Part shown: piece after piece, positions 18,085 to 27,874 of the stretch
How the letters are laid out: each line of letters opens with the position of its first letter
Position numbering within the stretch: the stretch's first letter is position 1
Assembly: GCA_002898535.1 (NCBI GenBank)
Contig: BEHN01000009.1
Span: 35,071-99,070, forward strand
Direction: 5' to 3'
DNA from: a bacterium HR11
GTDB taxonomy: Bacteria; Acidobacteriota; HRBIN11
DNA length: 64,000 nucleotides
Translations under genes and position numbers: made by a program
The notes under the pieces: generated by a model
Database searches by the model: none
What the model was told of the DNA's origin: nothing
Seen by the model: only the letters and a program-made list of their open reading frames with translations

Positions 18085-19065
18085 TCATTTCCCCGTGTAG
18101 GCCACCGCCGGGAGAAGACGCCACTCCTGAAACAGCCGGGCCAGCGTGTCGCCGACCATCCGGTGGGCCCGAGCATTCGGATGGGCGTCGTAGCCGGGAC
18201 GGACCTGCAGGGCGTCCGAGGCCTGGCCAAAGAAGGTCGTCCGCCAGAGGTCCACGACGGCAAAGCCCCGCCGCCGGGCTTCTTGCGCCACCCAGGCGTG
18301 GATATCGGCAAAGGGGTACGTCTTGTCCAGGGGGTAGTCGAAGAAGGGGAAGATGATGACGATCACGGGTACGCCCCGGGCCCGGGTCCGTTCGGCCAGA
18401 ATGTCCATCGCCCGATGCCATCGCTGGATGCCCCGGGGGTTGGCCATGTAGATGGACCGAAAGTAGGCCTGCCAGGCGGCCTTCAGCCGGGGCCACTCGT
18501 GGCGTAGAAACCACAGACGATACAGAGAGGAATGCTCGACGAGCCACCGCTCGAGCCGACTCCGGGGTCGATAGAAGAGGTCCTCGACGGTGATGGCCTC
18601 GGGACGGGCCGCGTCGCTCTCGACGTCGTTCAAGACGTACGCCAGGATGACCCAGTCGGGCTCAAAGCGCTCACACAGGTGGATGTACGCCGTGACCTCA
18701 TCGACGGTCGTCCACCCGGCCCGGGCGCATAAGATGGCCTCGTAGCGGTGGGACGGGTCCATCGCCTGAAGCCGACGGGCCAGGTACGGCCCGAAGAGGT
18801 CGTCGTATCGGATGTCCCAGCCCTCCGTGACGGTGAAGGAGTCCCCCAGGACGACGATCCGACGGGTGCCCGGCGGCTTCGGCAGGGCGTGCTCGACGTC
18901 CTGCACGCCGTATCGGTTTTGGATGAAGTCGTGGTACTTCAGTCGCACCGGCTGTTGATGCGCCGGCGGGACCAGCCGGAGGGCCGTCGCCAGGAGGTCG
19001 GCGGCGACGGCCCCGACCAGCGTGCCCCCAAGGACCATCGTCAGACGCATGAGCCAGCGACGCAC
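18085..19065 (-). CDS. SGNH/GDSL-family hydrolase, membrane-anchored
   Basis: Serine hydrolase of the SGNH fold, likely removing or moving acyl (acetyl) groups on a surface glycan. Visible blocks are VVLGDSFTVTEG (nucleophile Ser), VLND (Asn, block III) and the C-terminal DAHPNARAH (Asp-His pair). An N-terminal hydrophobic helix (VGAVAADLLATALRLVPP) anchors it outside the cytoplasm. I chose the GTG at 19065 because a GAGG lies eight bases upstream; ATG at 19050 is an alternative. It lies convergent to the GT-C gene (20-base gap), inside the glycan region. Confidence 0.82.
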   Translation of the reverse strand: MRRWLMRLTMVLGGTLVGAVAADLLATALRLVPPAHQQPVRLKYHDFIQNRYGVQDVEHALPKPPGTRRIVVLGDSFTVTEGWDIRYDDLFGPYLARRLQAMDPSHRYEAILCARAGWTTVDEVTAYIHLCERFEPDWVILAYVLNDVESDAARPEAITVEDLFYRPRSRLERWLVEHSSLYRLWFLRHEWPRLKAAWQAYFRSIYMANPRGIQRWHRAMDILAERTRARGVPVIVIIFPFFDYPLDKTYPFADIHAWVAQEARRRGFAVVDLWRTTFFGQASDALQVRPGYDAHPNARAHRMVGDTLARLFQEWRLLPAVAYTGK

Positions 19066-19368
19066 GGACCGGACCTCGGGTCGGGGCCCATATTTTTGAC
19101 ATGATTTTTGACATGCCTCATTGGGTCCCCGGGCCGGGACGATCATAGCCGAGGACGGCGACTCGGCCAAATCGAGGCCCCCCGATGGGGCTATCCGTTA
19201 TGGAGACGAACCTGGGGGAACCCGCGGGCGGACCGGACGTCAAATTTTTAGAGGAAAATGACCCGTGACGGGGTTATTCTTCTAATAACATAGAATCGAG
19301 CCGGCGCCGGGGCATCGGGAGATGCGCTCAGAGGCGCTATTCATCCGTCCTGGGGGGAGTCGGAGCGG
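19066..19368. promoter_or_regulatory. Divergent spacer, SGNH hydrolase / carbamoyltransferase operon
   Basis: 303 bases without a gene and free of the usual repeat words. An AT-rich patch at 19238-19292 contains ATTCTTCTAATAACATAGAAT (short inverted ATTCT/AGAAT ends), a plausible promoter or operator for the rightward operon. Evidence is composition only. Confidence 0.35.
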
Positions 19369-19596
19369 ATGAAGCGGTCGGTCTGGCGGCGGTTCGTCGA
19401 AGTCCTGTGGGTCGTCGCCCGGTGGCCGGGGCAGGTCCTGTTGTTCCTGTACTTTTTAGGGGTCCTGGCCCTTCCGGCCCTGTGGATCCGGCTTCGGCAG
19501 GACCCCCTGCGGACCCGGCGCCGGGCCGTGCCGACGTATTGGGACTTTCGAAAGCGCTTTCCGGCGACTTTAGAAGAGGCCCGGCGTCAGTTTTGA
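19369..19596 (+). CDS. Small SxtJ-like membrane protein
   Basis: The 75 residues have one or two membrane helices (about 8-42), then a basic tail RLRQDPLRTRRRAVPTYWDFRKRF. The closing D-P-L-R and YW pattern resembles the C-terminal half of SxtJ, a small membrane protein often found beside carbamoyltransferases in polysaccharide and saxitoxin clusters. It is shorter than SxtJ. A GGGGGGAG ribosome site precedes the ATG. It is 36 bases ahead of the carbamoyltransferase gene and likely in one operon. Its role is unknown. Confidence 0.6.
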   Translation: MKRSVWRRFVEVLWVVARWPGQVLLFLYFLGVLALPALWIRLRQDPLRTRRRAVPTYWDFRKRFPATLEEARRQF

Positions 19597-19632
19597 AGCC
19601 GGCTTCGGGCATCACCGGGGACACATCCGGCC

Positions 19633-21474
<1,842 letters not shown>

Positions 21475-21511
21475 GGCCCGTCCTTGGGTTCACGGAGTGG
21501 AGGCGGAAGCC

Positions 21512-21691
21512 ATGAAGGGATGGACGTCCATCAAGACCCGGGCCGCCATCGTGGCGGAGTTGTTCGGTTTTTTGTGGACTCATAAGCTCTGGTGGCTGAT
21601 TCCCATGATGGTCACCTTGCTCTTGTTGAGCTTACTCATCGTGCTGGGCCATAATCCTGTCTTGGCTCCCTTCATTTACACGCTGTTCTGA
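21512..21691 (+). CDS. Small DUF5989-like membrane protein
   Basis: The 59 residues have one strong membrane helix and the family pattern LFGFLWTHKLWWLIPMMV...NPVLAPFIYTLF. Proteins of this kind sit next to carbamoyltransferases and SxtJ in many bacteria. The ATG at 21512 follows GGAGGCGG; a GTG at 21497 is an alternative. Last gene of the three-gene carbamoylation operon. Function unknown, perhaps tethering the enzyme to the membrane (inference). Confidence 0.8.
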   Translation: MKGWTSIKTRAAIVAELFGFLWTHKLWWLIPMMVTLLLLSLLIVLGHNPVLAPFIYTLF

Positions 21692-21784
21692 TGGGCGTTC
21701 GGCGTAGGCCGTGGGCATAAGACTTACGGACCCGACGTCGAACACCCAAGATCAAACGCTGAAGCCCGTTCCTTTGTCCTGTCC

Positions 21785-23263
21785 ATGAGGCCCGAAATCC
21801 AGAATCGGCCGTCTGAGGACGTCTTGTACCTGCGGCGGCGCCGGGAGCGGAATCAGCAACTCCGGGCCTTCTTCGACCGGTGGGCGTCCCGACGGGACGT
21901 CTATCGCCGCCGTCATCGGGCCTACTACGACGAAATCGCCCGTCTCTACACGTTCTGGATTCCGCCGGGCGCCCGGGTCCTGGAGGTCGGCTGTGGGACG
22001 GGGGACCTGCTGGCCCAGGTCCGGCCGGCCTTTGGCGTCGGCATCGACTGGAGCCCGGCGATGGTCCGGATCGCCCGGGCCAAGTATCCCCATTTACACT
22101 TTGTCGTCGCCGACGCCGAGGCCCTGAGCCTCCGGGGGACCTTCGACTACGTGATCCTGTCGGACCTCTTGGGTTACGTAGAAGACGTCCAGGCCGTCCT
22201 CGAACAGGTGCGGTCCGTATGCGCCCCCCATACGCGGGTCGTCCTGAACTTCTACAACGCCCTGTGGGAGCCGGCCATCTGGCTGGGGGAGAAGCTTCGA
22301 TGGAAGTTCCCGGCCTCGATCCGGAACTGGCTGTCCCTGCCGGACGTCGAGAATCTTCTCTACCTGACGGGCTTTGAGGCCGTCGCCCGGGGCCGGCGCC
22401 TGCTCCTCCCCCTGCGGATTCCCCTCTTGAGCACCATCCTGAATCGGTGGGCCCTGCTCCTGCCGGGCGTGCGGCGGTTGGGCCTGATCCAGTGGTGCGT
22501 CGCCCGGCCCGTCCCGTGGGAGGACCGGGGGCTTGACCCGCCGCCGTCGGTGTCCGTCGTCGTCCCCGTCCGCAATGAGGCCGGCAACATCGAGGAAATC
22601 TTTCGGCGGGTGCCCGAGATGGGCGCCGGGACGGAGCTCGTCTTCGTCGACGGGGCCTCGACGGACGGGACCGTCGAGGCCATCGAGGCCTGCAGGGTGC
22701 GGTATCCCGAACGACGCGTCCAGCTCATCCACCAGGGGGCACCCCTCGGCAAGGCCGACGCCGTCCGGAAGGGCTTTGCGGCGGCCCGGGGCGACGTCCT
22801 GATGATCCTCGACGGCGACCTGACGGTCCCGCCGGAGGACCTGCCGAAGTTTTACGAGGCCCTCGTGCAGGGCCGGGGCGAGTTCATCAACGGCTCCCGG
22901 CTGGTGTACCCGATGGAGCGGGGGGCCATGCGGTTTTTCAACCTCCTCGGCAATAAGTTCTTCAGCATGGCCTTCACGTGGCTCCTCCAGCAACCCATCA
23001 AGGACACGCTGTGCGGGACGAAGGTCCTGTACCGGCGGGACTACGAGCGGATTCGGGCCCTGCGGGGCTACTTCGGGGACTTCGACCCCTTTGGCGACTT
23101 CGAGCTCTTGTTTGGTGCGGCCAAGCTGGGTTTGCGGATCGTGGACCTGCCCATTCGATATCAGGAACGGACGTACGGGACGACGAAGATCCGCCGCTGG
23201 CGTCACGGCTGGCTCCTGCTCCGGATGTGCCTCGTCGCCTTCCGGAAGCTCCGGCTGGGCTGA
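21785..23263 (+). CDS. Fusion of SAM methyltransferase and GT2 glycosyltransferase
   Basis: Two enzymes in one 492-residue chain. Residues 20-220 are a class I methyltransferase (ARVLEVGCGTGDLLAQ SAM motif about 63-75, DYVILSDLLGYVED). Residues 255-492 are a GT2 domain (VSVVVPVRNEAGNIEEI, FVDGASTDGT, LDGDLTVPPEDLPKF, then TLCGTKVLYRR). Such MT-GT2 fusions occur in polysaccharide clusters. The GT2 half lacks membrane helices. The GASTDG in place of GSTDG is a mild change. It lies just after the carbamoyltransferase operon. Substrates are unknown. Confidence 0.87.
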   Translation: MRPEIQNRPSEDVLYLRRRRERNQQLRAFFDRWASRRDVYRRRHRAYYDEIARLYTFWIPPGARVLEVGCGTGDLLAQVRPAFGVGIDWSPAMVRIARAKYPHLHFVVADAEALSLRGTFDYVILSDLLGYVEDVQAVLEQVRSVCAPHTRVVLNFYNALWEPAIWLGEKLRWKFPASIRNWLSLPDVENLLYLTGFEAVARGRRLLLPLRIPLLSTILNRWALLLPGVRRLGLIQWCVARPVPWEDRGLDPPPSVSVVVPVRNEAGNIEEIFRRVPEMGAGTELVFVDGASTDGTVEAIEACRVRYPERRVQLIHQGAPLGKADAVRKGFAAARGDVLMILDGDLTVPPEDLPKFYEALVQGRGEFINGSRLVYPMERGAMRFFNLLGNKFFSMAFTWLLQQPIKDTLCGTKVLYRRDYERIRALRGYFGDFDPFGDFELLFGAAKLGLRIVDLPIRYQERTYGTTKIRRWRHGWLLLRMCLVAFRKLRLG

Positions 23264-23354
23264 CGGAACCTTTCGATTCCCAGGAATGGGGACGGTATCG
23301 GCCCTTGGGTATCGTCTTGGGAAAGACGATAAAATCGTCCTCTTCGGATATTGA

Positions 23355-25490
23355 ATGACCAAAGGGTCCTATCCCCTCATGCGGAATTCCGGTTTCTGCC
23401 GACCCGACCGCCTCGTCTTGGCACTGTACCTCCTGTATACCGTCGCCAATGTATATCCCTATAGTCATCCGGCTTTCATCGGAAAGGCCGTCTACGGCTG
23501 GGGCGATGCCCTGGTCGACGTATGGCTCCTCGGGACCTCCGTGTCCCAGCTCCTGCGGGATCCCCTTCACCCCTGGGATGGTCCCGGCCTGTATCCGTTT
23601 CCCCGGACCCTGACGTTCAACGACGCTCAATGGGGATTAGGCCTGCTGGGCGCGCCGATCGGCTGGACGACCGGCAACTGGCTCCTGGCCCGGAACGTCC
23701 TACTCTTGCTGGGCTTCTGGCTGAGTGCCTGGTGGACCTATCGGCTCGCCCACCGGCTCGGGGCCAGTCGCTTTGGGGCCTTCATCGCGGGGCTCCTGTA
23801 TGGATTTTGCAGTCTGCGGTTTCATCACGTACGAATTCTCAAGATGGCCTTTGGACCCCTGATCCCCCTGTTCTTTCTATATTTGACCCGATGGTCTCAG
23901 ACGGGTCGGCTTCTGGATCTGTGGAAGGCGGCCCTGACCTGGGCCCTGCAGATGGTCTCGGGTCTGTATTACGGGTTTTTCCTCCTGACCCTGGGTCCCC
24001 TCTATGGGCTTTTGATGAGAAGTCGATCCCCGGCCGACCCGGCGCCCCGGGTTCGGAAAAAGTGGGAGACGGTCCTCGCCGCTGTCGGCCTGGCCTCGAT
24101 AGGCCTCGGGGTGACGTTCGGCCTTCTCCTGCCGTACTGGGAGTCCCGGTACCTCTTCGGCCTGGAGCACGACATCGGCCTGAATCGCCAGTGGGCCGCG
24201 CGAGTCACGAATTATCTGGCCACCGAATCCCGCATCGGCCGCGAGATGACGGCCCGATGGTGGGATTGGGAACGGCCCCTATGGGTCGGCGTCCTGGCGT
24301 GGGCGGCTTTCCTCGTGCCCCCCTGGGCCGGCCGTGTCCCGGGGACCCTTTGGACGCTGACCACCCTAAGCTTTTTGCTGTCCTTGGGGCCTCAGACGCC
24401 TGTATTTCGGGTCGCTTACGACGTCCTGCCCTACTTTTCGGCGATGCGCTACCCGGCCCGGTGGGGCATGATGGTCATCTTTTTCATGGCCCTCTTGGCC
24501 GGCCTGGGTATCACCCGCCTGCAGACATGGTGTCCGGCTCGCTTCCGATGGGCCCTGATGGCTTTCCTCGGCGGGGTCGCCGGGATCGACCTGTGGCATG
24601 CGCCTCTACGCGTCGAGTCGGCCCCGACGCCGCCGGCCGTTTATGCCCGCCTGCGGGCACACCGGGAGCCCGGGGCGGTCGCCGCGTTTCCGCTGTACTC
24701 CAATTACGATATCGGCTCTGCCCTGTACGGATCTTGGACGTTGGCCCATCAGAAGCCGACCCTCGGGGCCTATAGCGTGTGGCCCATCCCGGGGGCCGAG
24801 TGGATCCGCACGGGCCTGGCCGATTTCCCGAGCGCCCACGCCTTGTGGCTTGCGGCTCAGCTCAACGTCCGTTACTTTGTGTTCCATGCCGGTTTGTTCA
24901 GCCGCCTGGGTCAAGACGAGCTGTTTCGCCGGTACGAGCAAAGTGTGGACCAGCTCCCACGAGCGTGGGTCCGGCATCTCGAACGGGTCGAGGGGGATAT
25001 CCTCCTGACCCTGAATCTGGAACAAATCCGACAAGACCTATGGGTCGCCCCACCGTCATCGTGGCGATGGGCGTCTGTACCGCCGAGTCAGGTCCAAGTC
25101 CCGCTGGAACCACCGGCCCGGACGGCTATCACGGATGGGGACCCCCGGACCGTCTGGACCATTCCCTATACAGGCGATTGGCAGGTCCAGATCGACCTGG
25201 GGCGTCCGGTCTACGTGCGGGCGATTCGGATTCGGCACGACCCGAAGGACAAGATGTTTTTCTTGAGCGGTTCGGCAGACGGTCAGGATTGGAGGCCCAT
25301 CCATACGGTCCCGTGGTGGATGTGGGTCGGCCTGCGTCGACTCCCCTATGCCCGGGAGTACCCCTCCGACCGCCCGGGTCAGGCCGTCTTGCTGTGTGCC
25401 CGAAATTGGGTTCGATACCTGCGGATCACCTCGACCCGTGTGGCCGGCCATATCGCCATTCGGGACATTCAGCTGATTGGGGAGCCATGA
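23355..25490 (+). CDS. Multi-span GT-C-like protein with C-terminal F5/8-type-C-like domain (paralogue 1)
   Basis: The 711 residues have about ten to twelve membrane helices to roughly residue 420, with the early WGDALVDVWLL loop (Asp) typical of GT-C enzymes. The C-terminal soluble part ends in a discoidin-like module: AITDGDPRTVWTIPYTGDWQVQIDLGRPVYVRAIRIRHDPKD, then VRYLRITSTRVAGHIAIRDIQLIG. F5/8-C modules bind carbohydrate or lipid. It overlaps its paralogue by four bases. ATG at 23355 lacks a clear ribosome site; ATG at 23379 is another choice. GATAAAAT at 23329-23336 may be a -10. Confidence 0.78.
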   Translation: MTKGSYPLMRNSGFCRPDRLVLALYLLYTVANVYPYSHPAFIGKAVYGWGDALVDVWLLGTSVSQLLRDPLHPWDGPGLYPFPRTLTFNDAQWGLGLLGAPIGWTTGNWLLARNVLLLLGFWLSAWWTYRLAHRLGASRFGAFIAGLLYGFCSLRFHHVRILKMAFGPLIPLFFLYLTRWSQTGRLLDLWKAALTWALQMVSGLYYGFFLLTLGPLYGLLMRSRSPADPAPRVRKKWETVLAAVGLASIGLGVTFGLLLPYWESRYLFGLEHDIGLNRQWAARVTNYLATESRIGREMTARWWDWERPLWVGVLAWAAFLVPPWAGRVPGTLWTLTTLSFLLSLGPQTPVFRVAYDVLPYFSAMRYPARWGMMVIFFMALLAGLGITRLQTWCPARFRWALMAFLGGVAGIDLWHAPLRVESAPTPPAVYARLRAHREPGAVAAFPLYSNYDIGSALYGSWTLAHQKPTLGAYSVWPIPGAEWIRTGLADFPSAHALWLAAQLNVRYFVFHAGLFSRLGQDELFRRYEQSVDQLPRAWVRHLERVEGDILLTLNLEQIRQDLWVAPPSSWRWASVPPSQVQVPLEPPARTAITDGDPRTVWTIPYTGDWQVQIDLGRPVYVRAIRIRHDPKDKMFFLSGSADGQDWRPIHTVPWWMWVGLRRLPYAREYPSDRPGQAVLLCARNWVRYLRITSTRVAGHIAIRDIQLIGEP

Positions 25491-27640
25491 ACCCAAAGGA
25501 CGCCTCTCGGGAGGTTCGACCGTCTCACCGTCGGTGGGACCGTTGGGTCTTCGTCCTGTACCTCCTGTACGCCCTGGCGAACACGTATCCTTACAGTCAT
25601 CCAGCCTATATCGGCCGCTTTGTCCCCGACAAGGGCGACCCCCTCTTCGACCTCTGGCAGATGAAGTGGTTTGCTCGTCAGCTCTTCCGGGACCCCCGGC
25701 ACCTGTGGGACGCCAACGTGTTGCACCCCCTCGAGCGGGCCATGACGTTCAACGACAGCCTCTTGGGGTTGGCCCTCCTGGGCCTCCCGATCGGCGGTCT
25801 AACCGGCGACTGGGTCCTGGCCCGCAACGTCCTCTTTGTCTTAGGCTTCCTGCTCAGTGCCTGGTCCACCTACCGGTTGGCCCGACTCCTGGGTGCCTCG
25901 GACGGGGGTGCCTTGGTCGCCGGGCTCCTCTATGGGTTTTGTAGCATCCGCTTCCATCACGCCACGAACCTGAAGTTGGTCTTCGGTCCCCTGATACCCC
26001 TCTTTTTTTACTATTTGACCCGTTGGGCCCGGACGGGCCGGGCGGGGTCTCTCCTGGGTGCCTTCTTGACGTGGGCCTTTCAAATGATATCGTCTATGTA
26101 CTACGGATTCTTCTTATTTACGCTGGGGCCCCTCTATGGGGCTTGGATGAGATGGAACTACCGGGGCCATCTCAGCGGGGCCGCCCGCCCCGGACCCCGG
26201 TGGCATCGATGGGCGGCCCTCGGAATCGGGACCGCCGTCGGCCTGGGTTTGGTCTTCGGCGTCGCCCTCCCGTACTGGGAGACGAGCTTCCGATTTGGGC
26301 TTCGGCGGAGCATGGAAGAGAATGCCATCTGGTCGGCCGTCCCGGGGAGTTACCTGGCGACGGGCGCTCGGCTGGGCTTTACCTGGTGGGGCCATCGCTG
26401 GTGGGATGGGGAACGGGTCCTGTGGCCGGGCGCCCTGGCCGTCACGGCCCTGGCGGCGCTTCCCTGGCGAAATCGGACGGCCCTGGGCCTGTGGGGGTTA
26501 GCGACGATCAGCTTCCTGCTGTCCCTGGGACCGCAGACGCCCGTATTTCGGGTCGCTTATGGGGTCCTACCCTACTTTTCGGCCATGCGGTATCCGGCCC
26601 GTTGGGGGATCATGACTATCTTTTTCCTGGCCCTGCTGGCGGGCTTGGGCACGACGCGACTGCTCCAGGACCTGCCAGACCGAGTGCGCCGATGGGCCCT
26701 GGCCGGACTTTTGGTCGTCGGCCTGATCGACCTGTGGCATGCGCCCCTGCGGGCGCTCCCCATCCCGGCGCCTCCGCCGATCTACCGGGTGCTGGCCGCC
26801 GCGCCCGAACCGGGGGCCGTGGCCGTCTTCCCGCTTTACTCCAACTTTCGGGAGGGCTCCACCTTCTACGCTTACTGGACGACCTTTCACTGGAAGCCCG
26901 TCATCGGGACCTATGCGGCTTGGGCGCCCCCGAGTCACGAGTGGATCCGGTTCGTCCTGAAAGACTGGCCCCTGCCGCATGCGCTCTGGCTGGCCCAGTA
27001 CTTGGACATTCGGTACATCATCTTCCACCCAGAGAGCTTCCGGAACGTCGGTACCCAAGACCAGTGGGAGCGATACCGGCGACTCATGACGGCCCTCCTG
27101 CCGCCCGAGTGGGTCCTGCGTCGAAAGCAGGAGCTGGAGGACGTCCTCTTGGTCCTGAATCTGGAGCAGATCCGGCGGGACTTGGCCGTGCGACCCCCGA
27201 CCCGTTGGAATTGGCAGTCGCCGGCGTCGGCTCAGGTCCTGGAACCCGCCGCCCCGGCGGCTCGGCAGGCGATGACAGACGGCGACCCCGAGACGGCATG
27301 GGTCACCCGATATACCGACGACTGGCATGTGACGGTCGATTTCGGACGCGAGGTCTCTCTCCAAGCCCTCCGGGTCTTTACGGACTCCAAGGACAAAGTC
27401 CTGTATCTGTGGGGCTCCTCGGACGGCTCGTCATGGAGGCCCGTCTACACGGTGCCCTGGTGGGTCTGGGCCGGCGCTCACGTCCTGCCCGACGGCCGGA
27501 CCTATCCGGACCCGACGGCCCGGAGGGACCGACTCGTCTTCTTATGCGCCCCGAACCGGATCCGCTATCTGAAGCTGACGGCCTCGCCCGTAGCGGGCCA
27601 CATCGCCGTCCGAGAACTCCAGGTCATCTTGCTAAGATAA
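25487..27640 (+). CDS. Multi-span GT-C-like protein with C-terminal F5/8-type-C-like domain (paralogue 2)
   Basis: The 717-residue tandem paralogue of the preceding gene has the same helices and the same signatures: YLLYALANTYPYSHPAYIG, KGDPLFDLWQMKWF, SLGPQTPVFRVAYGVLPYFSAMRYPARWG. It has the same C-terminal module (MTDGDPETAWVTRYTDDWHVTVDFGREVSLQALRVF ... PVAGHIAVRELQV). The frame is open far upstream, but ATG 25487 follows GGGGAG and overlaps the previous stop (ATGA), so the pair is translationally coupled. Likely product of a tandem duplication followed by divergence, perhaps toward different sugars. Confidence 0.8.
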   Translation: MNPKDASREVRPSHRRWDRWVFVLYLLYALANTYPYSHPAYIGRFVPDKGDPLFDLWQMKWFARQLFRDPRHLWDANVLHPLERAMTFNDSLLGLALLGLPIGGLTGDWVLARNVLFVLGFLLSAWSTYRLARLLGASDGGALVAGLLYGFCSIRFHHATNLKLVFGPLIPLFFYYLTRWARTGRAGSLLGAFLTWAFQMISSMYYGFFLFTLGPLYGAWMRWNYRGHLSGAARPGPRWHRWAALGIGTAVGLGLVFGVALPYWETSFRFGLRRSMEENAIWSAVPGSYLATGARLGFTWWGHRWWDGERVLWPGALAVTALAALPWRNRTALGLWGLATISFLLSLGPQTPVFRVAYGVLPYFSAMRYPARWGIMTIFFLALLAGLGTTRLLQDLPDRVRRWALAGLLVVGLIDLWHAPLRALPIPAPPPIYRVLAAAPEPGAVAVFPLYSNFREGSTFYAYWTTFHWKPVIGTYAAWAPPSHEWIRFVLKDWPLPHALWLAQYLDIRYIIFHPESFRNVGTQDQWERYRRLMTALLPPEWVLRRKQELEDVLLVLNLEQIRRDLAVRPPTRWNWQSPASAQVLEPAAPAARQAMTDGDPETAWVTRYTDDWHVTVDFGREVSLQALRVFTDSKDKVLYLWGSSDGSSWRPVYTVPWWVWAGAHVLPDGRTYPDPTARRDRLVFLCAPNRIRYLKLTASPVAGHIAVRELQVILLR

Positions 27641-27874
27641 AGGGGGTCTGGGCACTGGGTACCGGGTCTCAGGCAGGGACCCCAAGCCCTGATTCGGCAG
27701 TTGGGCCGATGGGCTGGCGGACCATTTTCGTCCAAGCCCCGCTCGTAAGAGCGGGGTCCTTCTTCCCTGCCCGGCTCACCCGAGCGGGTCTCGGATTCCC
27801 ATTCCCCATTTCCATCCTGCGTCCTGCATCTTGTATCTTGCATCCTGCACCTCCTGTCCGGGAGCATCCGGGCG
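27641..27874. repeat. Spacer with H hairpin and D words
   Basis: An H hairpin (CCCCGCTC at 27737-27744, GAGCGGGG at 27749-27756) is followed by D words (CATCCTGCGTCCTGCATC and similar) at 27817-27852. No T-run follows the hairpin, so it is not a clear terminator. Confidence 0.7.

Noticed and set aside
24779..25486. Long upstream extension of the second GT-C paralogue
   Set aside because: The extension reads through the coding region of paralogue 1 in another frame. ATG 25487 has its own ribosome site and the ATGA overlap.
27737..27756. Intrinsic terminator after the GT-C pair
   Set aside because: Good stem-loop but followed by TCCTTCTTCCC, not a T-run, and identical hairpins occur at unrelated positions.
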